From Infirmifilum sp. NZ (GTDB taxonomy: Archaea; Thermoproteota; Thermoprotei; Thermofilales; Thermofilaceae): a stretch of 64,000 bases of DNA. The stretch is from NCBI RefSeq assembly GCF_022693705.1, contig NZ_CP094288.1:1412451-1476450 (forward strand), in the 5' to 3' direction. The notes below the pieces were generated by a model. It was given only the letters and a program-made list of their open reading frames with translations, ran no database searches and was not told where the DNA came from. The translations under genes and the position numbers were made by a program. Shown here in pieces: positions 41,648 to 51,240 of this stretch (position 1 is its first letter; every line of letters starts with the position of its first letter).

Positions 41648-42703
41648 TCACGAGCGTTGGCGCTCAGCTTCCCCTATCTCGTAGAGACTCCACTCTAACG
41701 CTCGGCGCTTTGGCGTGTATATTGCCTCGTACATTATCTCGAGGTTGTAGGGGTTTTCTTTAAGCGCGTTGCCGAAGGGTGTTGTGTACTCGAGGATCCT
41801 GTGCGTTAAGACGCCGATTAGTGTGAAGTCTTCAACGATGTTGCTGCTCTCTAGAAAGCGGTAGAGTTCGTACAAGTCTCCTCCCTGCATGTAGGATAGG
41901 ACGTAGACTTTCCCGCTATCTGAGGCAAGGGCTTCGCGGATCATGGGGTGTCGGGAGAGCCCCCAAGCTACCTGCTCGGCGGCGTCTTTGGCCACGTCCA
42001 GCTCCAGAAGTACTCCAGGGATGTTTAGCTGGTAAAACCTAGGTGTAAGCGCGTTGTAGAGGTGGAGGGGGCGAACGTGCTGAGTGTAGTGGTAGCTGGC
42101 TGTCTGCTGCTTGAGCCCCGCTCTGGCCGACTCCCGGGAGAGCTTGACGAAAGGGTCGCGCATAAGCTCCGCAATTATCCATAGATCCACGTGGTCTGGC
42201 TCCCGCCGAACAGGGGCCCCCATCCTGGGCACTATCTCCCCCTCTATCGCTTTTTTCACGGAGCTGAAGCTAACCCTAAGGTAACCCTTGTCTAGGGAAG
42301 CCCCCTCCACGGCGTCGCTCCTCCAAAGGAACCTGCCAGTCAAAACATGGCTCTCATCTGATCTGAGTATATCCGCGACCTCGCCGCACCTCCCAGCGGG
42401 GCATAGCGCCAGCATGTAGAGTGACCGCTCGCCTTTACCCTGGAGCACAGGGATCTTCTCGACAACGAAGGGTATAGGCTTCTGGATCAGCTCCTCCTTG
42501 AACCTGAGCTTGAAAAGTCCAAGTGCAAACCCCATGGCGCTGAAGTCGAAGAAAGCCCTCAGCAGGAACTTCGACTTTATACTCTCCAAGACGCGGGGGA
42601 CAGTAGGCAGGCTTACCCCCGCGCTACGGGCCACATCCGTGTAGTCCCTGCACAGAGGCAAGCGCTTCAGAACCTCGAACTCCACTCTTCTCAACCGCAG
42701 CAA
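41648..42703 (-). CDS. Winged-helix-containing conserved archaeal protein (351 aa)
   Basis: The first 50 residues form an Lrp/AsnC-like helix-turn-helix (VEFEVLKRLPLCRDYTDVARSAGVSLPTVPRVLESIKSKF), and a second HTH-like segment lies at about 165-205 (HVDLWIIAELMRDPFVKLSRESARAGLKQQTASYHY). The remaining alpha/beta regions resemble ligand-binding halves, so it may be a duplicated regulator. Target unknown. Transcribed toward the guide RNA candidate. Confidence 0.6.
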   Translation of the reverse strand: MLRLRRVEFEVLKRLPLCRDYTDVARSAGVSLPTVPRVLESIKSKFLLRAFFDFSAMGFALGLFKLRFKEELIQKPIPFVVEKIPVLQGKGERSLYMLALCPAGRCGEVADILRSDESHVLTGRFLWRSDAVEGASLDKGYLRVSFSSVKKAIEGEIVPRMGAPVRREPDHVDLWIIAELMRDPFVKLSRESARAGLKQQTASYHYTQHVRPLHLYNALTPRFYQLNIPGVLLELDVAKDAAEQVAWGLSRHPMIREALASDSGKVYVLSYMQGGDLYELYRFLESSNIVEDFTLIGVLTHRILEYTTPFGNALKENPYNLEIMYEAIYTPKRRALEWSLYEIGEAERQRS

Positions 42704-42748
42704 GCAGACTCATTCCTGCTACAGCTAGAAAGGTCAGATAAGCTTATC

Positions 42749-43288
42749 TTACTGCTTTCCCCTCGTGACCTCAAGGATTTCCTGCAGTAGCTTGGTGGGG
42801 GTGTACCTGCAATCCTCGTAGTACAGCCTAGGCAGGGTGACTGCGGCGAGCCTAAACGCATCCGGGTTCTCCTCCCTGAGCCTTTTCAGGGTTTCCAATA
42901 CCCTCGATGCATCTAAAAGCATCTCCTCTCCCCGCTTCGTGTTGCTCCAATCATAGAGCGCGTAGATTACGGCCCCGATGAGCCTCCCCCTGTCAAATTC
43001 AGGGAAGAGTGACTCGCCTCTGATGAGAAAGGCTATTTCCACAGTTCGCTGAAGGAAACTGTCTCCGGTGCTGGAAACGCTGAACCGGCAACCATCCCTG
43101 TCCAGCATCCCACGCGCCACCATCCCCTCAGCTACAAGGTAAGGTGTCTCTACGCTAAACCCTATTCCGCTCTTCACTCCCTCCTTTGAAGCCCTAAACC
43201 CTCTTCTACTCGCGTGCTCGACAACCCTGTCGAGCAGAGTTTCAAGCGCCTCGTCCAAGCAGTTCGACTCGGGGTATTCCACAGTCAT
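42749..43288 (-). CDS. Hypothetical protein (179 aa)
   Basis: A mostly helical acidic protein with a central patch VETPYLVAEGMVARGMLDRDGCRFSVS that could be a small winged helix. No family recognised and no membrane segment. It lies 45 bases upstream of the winged-helix gene on the same strand and divergent from radA. Confidence 0.55.
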   Translation of the reverse strand: MTVEYPESNCLDEALETLLDRVVEHASRRGFRASKEGVKSGIGFSVETPYLVAEGMVARGMLDRDGCRFSVSSTGDSFLQRTVEIAFLIRGESLFPEFDRGRLIGAVIYALYDWSNTKRGEEMLLDASRVLETLKRLREENPDAFRLAAVTLPRLYYEDCRYTPTKLLQEILEVTRGKQ

Positions 43289-43415
43289 ATCCCTCTCCGT
43301 GTATGAACACTCAGGTAATTAAATGTTGTCACACATGGTATAACGTTGTTTTACTTTCACGGTTATTGTCGATAACCTTTAAATACTTTAGTTGCGCTAC
43401 ACCAATCAGGGGGTT

Positions 43416-44513
43416 GTGGCTGTGCCCAAGAAGGCTAAGAGCAAGCCCGAAGTAAGCGAAGAGGCCGAGTTCCAGGAGGTTGCCCCAGATGAGAGTATGC
43501 TCGATGACATCACACGAAGCATACTTCAGGAAGACGAGGCTCTCGAGGGCGAAGCAGAGGAGGTTGAGGGTGAGGAGGTCCGTTTAGAGGACCTCGAGGG
43601 AGTGGGTAGGATAACCGCGCAGAAGCTCCGGGCGGCGGGCTACTACTCGGTCAAGGATCTCGCCTTCGCGTCTGCCCACGAGCTGGCGATAATCCTCGGC
43701 TCGGAGGAGCGCGCCATGGCGATAATCAGGGCGGCCCAGAAGCTCGTGAGCAGGGGGGAGGAGTTCATCACGGCGAAAGAGCTCTTCGAGAAGAGGAAAA
43801 ACCTCGAGTACATAAGCACGGGGGTTAAGAGCCTCGACGACCTGCTTGAGGGCGGGATTGAGGTTGGGAGCCTCACAGAGCTGATCGGCGAGTTCGGAGC
43901 CGGGAAGACGCAGATATGCCACCAGCTGAGTGTGATGGTGCAGTTGCCAAAGGAGAAAGGGGGTCTCAGCGCGAGGGCGCTTTACATCGACACGGAGGGC
44001 ACCTTCAGGCCCGAGAGGATCATACAGATCGCGAGGGCTAAGGGCTTGGAGCCCGAGAAGGCGCTCGAGAACATAATCTACGCGAGGGCGTACAACAGCG
44101 ACCACCAGATGCTGCTCGTTGACGAGGCGAAAAAGTACATTGAGAAGAACAACATCCGCCTGATAATAGTCGACAGCCTGATAAACCACTTCAGGTCCGA
44201 GTACCCGGGCCGGGAGAACCTGGCCTCACGTCAGCAGAAGCTTAACCGGCACATCAGCCAGCTTCACAAGCTCGCGAGCCTCTACAACCTCGCCGTAGTC
44301 GTGACGAACCAGGTAATGGCGGCCCCAGACATTTTCTTCGGCAATCCTCTCAGGCCCGCAGGCGGAAACATCATGGCCCACGGCTTCACGTACAGGATAT
44401 GGCTGCGCAAGGCCAAAGAGGGTAAGAGGATCGCCAGGATAATCGATAGCCCCAAGCACGCCGAGAAGGAGGCCGCTTTCGCTATATCCGAGGAGGGCGT
44501 CACCGACGTCTAA
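43416..44513 (+). CDS. radA: DNA recombinase RadA
   Basis: 365 aa from GTG 43416 (GTG 43422 also possible); TTTAAATAC about 30 bases upstream is the TATA box. An acidic N-terminal extension of about 50 residues precedes the helix-hairpin-helix domain ([27 protein letters not shown]). The RecA core has Walker [10 protein letters not shown], Walker [12 protein letters not shown] and L2-region [15 protein letters not shown]. Forms ATP-dependent filaments on ssDNA and performs strand exchange. The acidic tail is longer than in most RadA proteins. Confidence 0.95.
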   Translation: MAVPKKAKSKPEVSEEAEFQEVAPDESMLDDITRSILQEDEALEGEAEEVEGEEVRLEDLEGVGRITAQKLRAAGYYSVKDLAFASAHELAIILGSEERAMAIIRAAQKLVSRGEEFITAKELFEKRKNLEYISTGVKSLDDLLEGGIEVGSLTELIGEFGAGKTQICHQLSVMVQLPKEKGGLSARALYIDTEGTFRPERIIQIARAKGLEPEKALENIIYARAYNSDHQMLLVDEAKKYIEKNNIRLIIVDSLINHFRSEYPGRENLASRQQKLNRHISQLHKLASLYNLAVVVTNQVMAAPDIFFGNPLRPAGGNIMAHGFTYRIWLRKAKEGKRIARIIDSPKHAEKEAAFAISEEGVTDV

Positions 44514-44559
44514 GGGAAAGGTTTAAAACACTCAAAAGCAGTTGAATCAGCGGGTACTT

Positions 44560-44886
44560 ATGGGCGGCGGCAAGAAAAGGCCGACAGTCAGCGCGCTCGA
44601 AAAGAGAATGAAGAAGGAGGCTGAGGGGAAGAAGGAGGAAGGAGGCAAAAAACCCCAGATGAAGCTCTCAGGAACCACTGGAGAGCTGACCGAAGTCTCC
44701 CTTGAAGCTGTCATAAAGGACATCAAAGGGTTAAAGTACGTTACCCCCTATGTGCTCGCCTCACGCTTAGGGCTAAAACTAAGCCGGGCTAAGAGGGTCT
44801 TAAGGGAGCTCGAGAGCAGAGGAGTTCTAGTGACTGTTGATAAGAATAGCAGAGTGCCAATTTACGTGCCGGCCGGCAAGAGGTAG
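44560..44886 (+). CDS. rps25e: 30S ribosomal protein S25e
   Basis: 108 aa from ATG 44560, about 30 bases after a GGTTTAAAAC promoter element. A lysine-rich N-terminal tail is followed by the S25e winged helix (TEVSLEAVIKDIKGLKYVTPYVLASRLGLKLSRAKRVLRELESRGVLV). Part of the small subunit in archaea and eukaryotes. Convergent with the next gene, 9 bases apart. Confidence 0.92.
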   Translation: MGGGKKRPTVSALEKRMKKEAEGKKEEGGKKPQMKLSGTTGELTEVSLEAVIKDIKGLKYVTPYVLASRLGLKLSRAKRVLRELESRGVLVTVDKNSRVPIYVPAGKR

Positions 44887-44895
44887 CCTAGAGCT

Positions 44896-45669
44896 CTACT
44901 TTTTCTTGAAGACGTCGTAAAGCGAGGTTGGAGTCTGAGGCTTACCGTAAAGCCTTCGAAGCTCCTCCCTAGCGTTGATGACGTTATTCTCAGTTAACTC
45001 GACGAGCCCTAACCTCCTCAGCTCGATCAGTATTTTCTCAGCCTTACTCAGCTCAACACCCTCGCTGACCATGTCTTCCAGAAACCTCAATCTCCCGACG
45101 CTCCAGTACCTCCCCAGGTAACGTAGGGCCTTCGAAAAGTCTGGGTCCTGGCTGAGCTTCTCAACCTCCGACGGCACCCCTATCTCCTCCTTCGCCTCAC
45201 TTCCGAGGGGTGTTTGGGGGGTAGGCTCAGCCGGCTCCTCGCTTCTCTCATCTTCAGAGCTCTCGCCCTGAACCCCCTCGCTCTTCCTTTCCTTCTCCTC
45301 GCCGCTCTCCAGGAATTTCAGAAGCGTTTGAGATGGCTTAGGTTTGGTTCTTCTACCGCTCTTTGTCTCTTTCGGCCTCTTAGAAGGTAAAGAGGTGGCT
45401 GGCTTAGCTGGTTGCGGAGGCTTCTTTGCGTATACTATCCGGGCCGGTATCTCAAGGTGTATCACAGGCTCGATGACCTCGAAACCGCCCTCTCCCCGGA
45501 AGTCCTCGCTCTCGAGGAGCTCCTGCACTAGCACGAAAAGGATGAGCTCGCTGACCCCTCTTCCTTTGGCCCACTCAAGGGCCTCCCTTGCGGAAACGCT
45601 ACCCTTACTTTTAATGTACTCTACTAGTTCACTTTTGAGCACAGCAAAGTCTTCCATGGCCATGTTCAC
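44896..45669 (-). CDS. Two-winged-helix protein with charged linker and PIP-like motif
   Basis: 257 aa. An N-terminal winged-helix-like region (about 8-60: LKSELVEYIKSKGSVSAREALEWAKGRG...), a Pro/Lys/Glu-rich disordered linker (about 80-165), and a C-terminal winged helix (about 170-240). In the linker, after basic residues, stands SQTLLKFLES, which resembles the T-L-x-x-F-L core of archaeal PCNA-binding peptides but with Ser at the usual Gln position. Adjacent genes are radA, S25e and lhr. Function unknown; a chromatin or replication-associated role is possible. Confidence 0.6.
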   Translation of the reverse strand: MNMAMEDFAVLKSELVEYIKSKGSVSAREALEWAKGRGVSELILFVLVQELLESEDFRGEGGFEVIEPVIHLEIPARIVYAKKPPQPAKPATSLPSKRPKETKSGRRTKPKPSQTLLKFLESGEEKERKSEGVQGESSEDERSEEPAEPTPQTPLGSEAKEEIGVPSEVEKLSQDPDFSKALRYLGRYWSVGRLRFLEDMVSEGVELSKAEKILIELRRLGLVELTENNVINAREELRRLYGKPQTPTSLYDVFKKK

Positions 45670-45714
45670 GCTTCTGCTTCGACGTGTATTTCTTCACAAT
45701 CACTGGTATTTGTT

Positions 45715-45825
45715 CTATTCGTTCCCCACAGCCGTTCCCAGCGCCTGCACGGTAGCAGCCACCTCGACGATCCCTAAGAGCAGCGGGGCTTCGTGTAAGT
45801 ATCTCTGCAACGCTGCGGCGTGCAC
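45715..45825 (-). CDS. Possible 36-aa small ORF
   Basis: GTG 45825 after AGAGGATC opens a frame MVHAAALQRYLHEAPLLLGI... to a TAG at 45715. Its composition is protein-like (amphipathic helix) and it would precede the winged-helix gene on the same strand. Length and lack of any homologue known to me make this weak; the 230-base region to lhr otherwise holds only the lhr promoter. Confidence 0.22.
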   Translation of the reverse strand: MHAAALQRYLHEAPLLLGIVEVAATVQALGTAVGNE

Positions 45826-45900
45826 GATCCTCTATTCCCTTTTTGGGCCGATCGGGCAAAGAATATTTATAGAGAGCTTCAAGTGGATGCGGGAGATGTA

Positions 45901-48732
45901 GTGCAGTTTGCCTCGGTGAATTTGAGGGAGCTTGAAGGTAAGCTCCCACGACCTCTCCTAGAGGTTCTCGAAAAGGAGGGTTATTCTAGCTTAAACTACA
46001 TACAGGTCCAGGCGCTTAGGCTAAGCACGCACAGCAACCTTCTAATCGTAGCACCTACAGGCTCGGGCAAGACGGAGGCGGCTATCCTGCCCATACTCAA
46101 GGGGCTGCTCGAGGAGCGCGGTCAGCCGATATACGCTCTCTACGTAACACCCCTCAGGGCTCTCAACAGGGACATAAACCTGAGGATGAGGGACTTGTTC
46201 ACGTCGCTGGGGTTTGCCGCCGAGATTCGCCACGGCGACACGCCGCTGTCTCAGCGCAGAAAGATAGCTGAGCACCCCCCTCACCTCTTGATCACAACCC
46301 CCGAGACGCTCCAGTTCATACTCGTGGACAAAAGGTTTCGCGGCTACTTGCAGAACCTTCGCTGGGTCGTCATAGACGAGCTCCACGAGCTGATCGACGA
46401 TAAGAGAGGGGTGCAGCTAACCCTGGCCCTGGAGAGGCTCAGGCTCGCTTCAAGGGGCTTAAAGGTCATCGCGCTGTCGGCCACCCTGAGGGATCCCTAC
46501 GACGCGCTGGACTTCATCAGCGGGGGCCGCGGAGGGGCTGTCGTAGAGTGGGGTGAAAGGAAAACCTACCGGATAACCATAGCCGACATCGCCAAGCCGA
46601 AAGAGGGAGCTCCGAGCCCAATCCCACCAGAGCTCTATGAGAGGGTGAAGCTCATCGCCGAGGAGGCCTCGAAGGGGGGCGTCATAGTTTTCACGAACAC
46701 GAGGGATACGGCTGAGCTGCTGGGGAGGATCCTCTCGAGAGATTTCGGCCTTGACGTCAGAGTCCACCACGGGAGCCTTTCGAGGGAGGAGCGCGAGGAG
46801 GCTGAAGCCCTTTTTAAGCAGGGAAAGGTGAAGGCCATAGTTGCCACGTCGAGCTTAGAGCTGGGAGTGGACATCGGCTACGCGAGGCTCGTTTTCCAGT
46901 TCGGCTCACCGAGGCAGGCTGTGAAGCTCGTTCAGAGAGTGGGGCGTGCCGGGCACAGGCTGGACGTGGTGTCCGAGGGGATCATAATCCCGCTAGGCGT
47001 CGAGGACGCTGTCGAGTCAGCTGTAATAGCCCGCAGGGCCGTTCAGGGGAAGCTGGAGTCCCTGGACACGTTCACCTCCCCCCTCGACGTCCTAGCCCAC
47101 CAGATTGCAGGCCTCTTGCTCGAGTTCCGCGAAGTGCGCATCGACTGGGTCTATGCCATCGTAACCCGGGCTAAACCCTACAGGGAGCTCAGCTACAGCA
47201 CACTGCTCGACCTTCTCAGGTTCATGGACTCTATCGGCATTGCCCGCCTCGACGGCGACAATCTGAGGATGGGACGGCGGACGATAAGCTACTACTACAG
47301 CGCAGCGTCGATGATACCCGACAACCCATCCTTCGACGTAGAGGACATCGCATCCCGTAGGCGCATCGGGCACCTAGACTACTCGTTCGCATCGATGATA
47401 GACCGCGACAAGGTGATAATCCTCGCGGGGAGGGCGTGGAAGATAGAGGACGTGGACATCGAGAGGAACAAGGTCTACGTGACCGAGTACACGGGAGAGC
47501 TCGGCGAACCACCGGTGTGGACGGGTACAATGCTCCCGGTCGAGTGGCGGGTCGCCAGGGAGGTGGGCTCGCTCTACAGAAGGCTCTCCGAGCTTTTGCC
47601 GAAGGGCAGGGATCAGGAGCTCCTCGCGAAGTACGGGATACCGAGCTCCGTAGCTGCAGAGCTGAAGGGAATCATCGAGAGGCAGCTAAAGCTGGGTATT
47701 ATCCCGACAGAGCACAACCTCGTGGTCGAGGTTCAGAGGCAGGGAGGGAAAACAATCGCTGTTCTCCACACGTACCTGGGTACGAAGGGGAATAACCTCC
47801 TCGCACTCCTCCTCGCCTACGCTGTTAGGGGGTTCTACGGCGTCTCGGCGCGCTACTACTCAGACCCATACCGGGTCCTCATATACGTTGCCTCAGACCT
47901 CTCACCCGAGAGGATCGAGGCTGTCATACGTGATGGTTTACCATGGGCGCTGGAGCGCTTGAGGGACGCTGTCCGCGAGAGCAACGCCTACATGCTTGAG
48001 CTCCTACACGTGGCCACCCGGATGGGGGTGATAGACCGAGGAAAGGGTAAGATCGAGTCGGGCTACCTGTCCATCCTGAATAAGAAGCTTAAGGATACAC
48101 CCGTGGACGTCGAAGCCATAAACTCCTGCATGGTGGAGCACTTCAACCTTGGCGGCGTGGAGAGGCTCGTCGAATCCGTAAGGGAGGGTAAGAGAAAAGT
48201 CCACGTCTTCAGCGTAACCGAGCTCAGCCCGCTCGCCCAGCTGATCTTCGAGAAGCCCTTCGTCAAGACGGGCGTGGTCTCAGCGGGCCTCCCCGTATCC
48301 TCAGTGGTTACAGCCGTCCTGAAGAGGCTGGAGAACACGCAGGTTCTGCTCTTCTGCATGCACTGCAGTGAGTGGAGCGCGGAGCTCAGGGTAGGCGACG
48401 CGAAGAGCGTTAAAGCGTGCCCCAGGTGCGGATCCCGGGCCCTCGCGGTGCTTAGGCCCTACGAAGCCGAGAACTTGAAAGCGATCAAGAAGTGGAGGAA
48501 GGGGGCTAAGCTTACACCCGAAGAGGAGAAGTTCGTAGAAAAAGCGCGCCAAACCGCCTCGCTTTTCGTCTCCTACGGCTACCTCGCCGTCCTGGCGCTG
48601 GCCGGCCACGGCGTCGGCCCCTCCACGGCAAAGGCGATACTCTCGAAGAGTAGGGACGTGGACTCACTGGTGAAAAACGTGCTTTTAGCCGAAGCAAACT
48701 ACACTAGGACACGAAAGTACTGGGAAGACTAG
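45901..48732 (+). CDS. Lhr-family ATP-dependent helicase
   Basis: 943 aa from GTG 45901, preceded by GGAGATG and, 25-40 bases upstream, by the TATA box ATATTTATAG. Superfamily 2 motifs: I APTGSGKTEA, II VIDELHEL, III SATLRDP, then VATSSLELGVDIG and QRVGRAGHR (V, VI). A long Lhr-core domain follows, and the C-terminus adds a four-cysteine zinc finger (CMHCSE...CPRCG) and a helix-hairpin-helix-like end (GHGVGPSTAKAIL). Lhr helicases unwind RNA:DNA and branched DNA with 3'-5' polarity. The zinc finger and its position mark the archaeal aLhr2-like group, tentatively. Confidence 0.88.
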   Translation: MQFASVNLRELEGKLPRPLLEVLEKEGYSSLNYIQVQALRLSTHSNLLIVAPTGSGKTEAAILPILKGLLEERGQPIYALYVTPLRALNRDINLRMRDLFTSLGFAAEIRHGDTPLSQRRKIAEHPPHLLITTPETLQFILVDKRFRGYLQNLRWVVIDELHELIDDKRGVQLTLALERLRLASRGLKVIALSATLRDPYDALDFISGGRGGAVVEWGERKTYRITIADIAKPKEGAPSPIPPELYERVKLIAEEASKGGVIVFTNTRDTAELLGRILSRDFGLDVRVHHGSLSREEREEAEALFKQGKVKAIVATSSLELGVDIGYARLVFQFGSPRQAVKLVQRVGRAGHRLDVVSEGIIIPLGVEDAVESAVIARRAVQGKLESLDTFTSPLDVLAHQIAGLLLEFREVRIDWVYAIVTRAKPYRELSYSTLLDLLRFMDSIGIARLDGDNLRMGRRTISYYYSAASMIPDNPSFDVEDIASRRRIGHLDYSFASMIDRDKVIILAGRAWKIEDVDIERNKVYVTEYTGELGEPPVWTGTMLPVEWRVAREVGSLYRRLSELLPKGRDQELLAKYGIPSSVAAELKGIIERQLKLGIIPTEHNLVVEVQRQGGKTIAVLHTYLGTKGNNLLALLLAYAVRGFYGVSARYYSDPYRVLIYVASDLSPERIEAVIRDGLPWALERLRDAVRESNAYMLELLHVATRMGVIDRGKGKIESGYLSILNKKLKDTPVDVEAINSCMVEHFNLGGVERLVESVREGKRKVHVFSVTELSPLAQLIFEKPFVKTGVVSAGLPVSSVVTAVLKRLENTQVLLFCMHCSEWSAELRVGDAKSVKACPRCGSRALAVLRPYEAENLKAIKKWRKGAKLTPEEEKFVEKARQTASLFVSYGYLAVLALAGHGVGPSTAKAILSKSRDVDSLVKNVLLAEANYTRTRKYWED

Positions 48733-49751
48733 AGCCTCTTCACCACCTCGACCGGTCTGCCTTCCTGGATGCTCCTCCAGCAAGCCTCCGCGACCTCGAC
48801 CACCCTAAGGCCGTCGAGTCCCGTTATGGGGGGCGGCGCGTCGTTCAAGACCGAGTCCACGAACGCTTGGTCCTCCCGGACGTAGGCCTCGTAGAACCTC
48901 GCCCAGAACCACTGAACACCCCTCAGCACCACGCCGCTTTTTACACCGACAGCTAGGTTCGGGTCCACGGCGCTACCCACGTAGACAGTTCCCTCGGTGC
49001 CCAGCACCTCTGTCCTCAGGTCGTAGCCGAAGACGCTCTTCCTGCTCCCGTGCACGACGCCGTAAACGCCGTTCTCGAACTCGAAGCTCACGTTCACCAG
49101 GTCGAGGTCTCCCTTAGCCTTGATCTCGTCGTAGAGAACCGCCCCGCCGGAGACGTAAACCCTCTTCACCTCGCTCCCGATAAGGAACCTAGCCATGTCG
49201 AAGTCGTGGCTCAGCATGTCCAGGAAAATCCCCCCGCTGAGCTTCGGGTCCTGAGCCCAACCTGGGGGCGCTCCAGGGTCGCGGGCTACGTTCAGGAAGG
49301 CGACGGGCTTCCCGATCTCGCCGCTCGCGATTCTGCGCTTTGCCTCCGAGTATGCGTCGTCGAAGCGCCTCATGTACCCCACCATCAGCTTGAGCCCGGC
49401 CCTATCAGCCCTAGTGACGACGTCGACGGCTTCGTCAGCTGTAACCGTGATGGGTTTCTCCGTGAAGACGTGCTTCCCCGCTTCCAGCGCCTTGACTATC
49501 ATGTCGTGGTGCAGGTAGGTCGGCGTTGTCACGAAAACGGCGTCAACCTCGGGGTCTTTCAGCATGGAGTCGTAGTCTGTGTACGCTTTCACCTTGAACC
49601 TTTCAGCCGTTGACCTCGCAAGCTCCTCTACAACGTCCATCACAGCCACCAGCCTAGCTTTCTCAACTCTGTAGGCCAGAATCTCCGAGTGGACTCTGCC
49701 TATCCGCCCGAGCCCCGCCACCGCTACACCTAGGCTTCTCAGCCCCACCAC
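48729..49751 (-). CDS. Gfo/Idh/MocA-family dehydrogenase, inositol-dehydrogenase-like
   Basis: 340 aa. Rossmann motif VAVAGLGRIGRVHSEIL, the catalytic EKP (HVFTEKPI), and a C-terminal domain with SHDFDMARFLIG and SGGIFLDML typical of myo-inositol 2-dehydrogenases and related sugar dehydrogenases. NAD(P)-dependent oxidation of a sugar or cyclitol is expected. Convergent with lhr by a 4-base overlap; not part of a pathway cluster here. Confidence 0.85.
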   Translation of the reverse strand: MVGLRSLGVAVAGLGRIGRVHSEILAYRVEKARLVAVMDVVEELARSTAERFKVKAYTDYDSMLKDPEVDAVFVTTPTYLHHDMIVKALEAGKHVFTEKPITVTADEAVDVVTRADRAGLKLMVGYMRRFDDAYSEAKRRIASGEIGKPVAFLNVARDPGAPPGWAQDPKLSGGIFLDMLSHDFDMARFLIGSEVKRVYVSGGAVLYDEIKAKGDLDLVNVSFEFENGVYGVVHGSRKSVFGYDLRTEVLGTEGTVYVGSAVDPNLAVGVKSGVVLRGVQWFWARFYEAYVREDQAFVDSVLNDAPPPITGLDGLRVVEVAEACWRSIQEGRPVEVVKRL

Positions 49752-49778
49752 CTCTCTTTAGCCTCACTAAAACTCATG

Positions 49779-50294
49779 TTAAATATTGCTGGAAATGTTT
49801 TTATTCGATAGCCTTCTGGTGAAGATGGAAAGGGCCTCTAGCGCGAGCTCCTCCCAACCGCCCACCTCCACAGCCCTTCTGCCAACAAGCTCCACGTTCG
49901 GCCTCACACCGAAGTTGAGCTCGAGGAGCAAGCCGTAAAGGCTGGCCTGCACGGGCTCGCTCAGCCCGTAGGAGTCGTAGCTCTTAACCTCAGCCACCCT
50001 CACCGGGACCCCCCTCTCGAACAGGACCTGGTCAGCCACACCGTACACCCAGCCGAACCGGAACCTCCACGCGAGCGGGAGGGGCGTCGCGACAGCCTCA
50101 GACTGACCGATCAGGCTCAAGTCACCCCACAGCCTCTCGTGCACCCTTCTCCCGTGCGCGGCCCCCCTACCCCTCCCGTGGCTCCAAGCCCGCGCGACGA
50201 GGCTTACCGTGAACTTGGGCTCACCGGTGGTGCGCGCCCGCTCGAACCTGTCAAGCGCCGCTCTGACCAGAGAGATAGCGAGGCTACCTTGCAT
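49779..50294 (-). CDS. Cas4/RecB-like PD-(D/E)XK nuclease domain protein
   Basis: 171 aa. The nuclease motifs appear as G-V-A-D (WVYGVADQVLF), E-V-K (VRVAEVKSYD) and the Q-x3-Y of the RecB/Cas4 family (PVQASLYGLLLELN). An N-terminal His within RRVHERLW could be the Cas4-type metal ligand. No Fe-S cysteines. It is the last gene of the RadA-paralogue operon and overlaps that gene by 11 bases, so a joint role in recombination or end-processing is likely. No CRISPR array or cas genes are nearby. Confidence 0.72.
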   Translation of the reverse strand: MQGSLAISLVRAALDRFERARTTGEPKFTVSLVARAWSHGRGRGAAHGRRVHERLWGDLSLIGQSEAVATPLPLAWRFRFGWVYGVADQVLFERGVPVRVAEVKSYDSYGLSEPVQASLYGLLLELNFGVRPNVELVGRRAVEVGGWEELALEALSIFTRRLSNKNISSNI

Positions 50295-51240
50295 CGTGAA
50301 GCCCGTCCTCCGCGATTGTGAACTCCGCGCTCGCGCCCCTGGGTAGCCTTGGGCTGTCGAGAACCTCTATGAGGAAGTTCTCGCCGGCTTTCTTCAGAAG
50401 AAACCTGTGCGTGCTCGCGTGAGCTATTATGTTGCCGCCGGCAGGCAGCTTCACGGCCACGCCCCACGCGCTGGGTACGCTGACGACCTGGTTAGTTATG
50501 ACGGTGACGAGCCCGTAGAGCCTCGACAGCCTCTTCAGCCAGTCCAGCATGTAGTTAATCCTCTGCTGCCTCATCGCCAGCCATTCCCTGCCCCGGAACT
50601 GAGCCCTGTAGAGCGCGATCACGCTGTCGAGCACGACGGCACGCGCGCCCGACTTCAGAACCCTGGGAAGCCCCCTGACGACGAACTCTTCAAGCTCGTC
50701 GACGCTCAAGGGCCTCACCACATATATGTTTGACAGGGGGTCGTCGACCTCGAACCTCTTCCCAATCGCCTCAACCCTCTCGGGGCTAAACGTGCCCTCC
50801 GTGTCGATGTACACCGCGCCGGCACCGAGCCCCCCGTGCGACGGCGGCAATTGCGATGTCACCGCCAGCTGGTGGCAGAGCTGCGTCTTACCCGTACCAA
50901 ACTCTCCCGCAAACTCGTAAATGTCGTAGACAGCCAGCCCACCGTTAAGCAAGCTGTCGACAGAGGAGACCCCCGTGGTGAGGACGTCGCGCTGGCGCAG
51001 CACAGAGGCGTACTCCCTGCCCGAGTACGCCTTAGTCTCCCATCCCACTATCCGCCGAGCCGCTCGGACAATCCGAAGCGCCCGCTCGAAGTCGATCCCT
51101 GCGAGCTCCTCGAGCTCCTCGGGGTTGAAGAGCACCACGTCTTCCACGTGCTCGAGCCCGAGCGCCCTGAGCTTGGCTATGGTTACTTTACCGATGCCCT
51201 CGACAGTTCCCAGCTCGTCTATACTATGCACTCCCTTCAC
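50284..51240 (-). CDS. RadA paralogue with N-terminal HhH domain
   Basis: 318 aa. A helix-hairpin-helix domain (VEGIGKVTIAKLRALGLEHVEDV), Walker A GEFGTGKTQL, Walker B RAVVLDSVIALY, and an L2-like KLPAGGNIIAH show a full RecA/RadA-type ATPase, but the sequence is well diverged from the RadA at 43.4 kb. Archaeal RadA paralogues (RadB, aRadC) assist recombination and Holliday-junction handling; the HhH domain separates it from RadB, which lacks one. Central gene of a four-gene overlapping operon. Confidence 0.85.
   Translation of the reverse strand: MKGVHSIDELGTVEGIGKVTIAKLRALGLEHVEDVVLFNPEELEELAGIDFERALRIVRAARRIVGWETKAYSGREYASVLRQRDVLTTGVSSVDSLLNGGLAVYDIYEFAGEFGTGKTQLCHQLAVTSQLPPSHGGLGAGAVYIDTEGTFSPERVEAIGKRFEVDDPLSNIYVVRPLSVDELEEFVVRGLPRVLKSGARAVVLDSVIALYRAQFRGREWLAMRQQRINYMLDWLKRLSRLYGLVTVITNQVVSVPSAWGVAVKLPAGGNIIAHASTHRFLLKKAGENFLIEVLDSPRLPRGASAEFTIAEDGLHDAR

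Noticed and set aside
49779..50294. Assignment of the RecB-like nuclease as Cas4
   Set aside because: No CRISPR repeats, no cas genes and no Fe-S cysteines in the protein; association is with the RadA paralogue.
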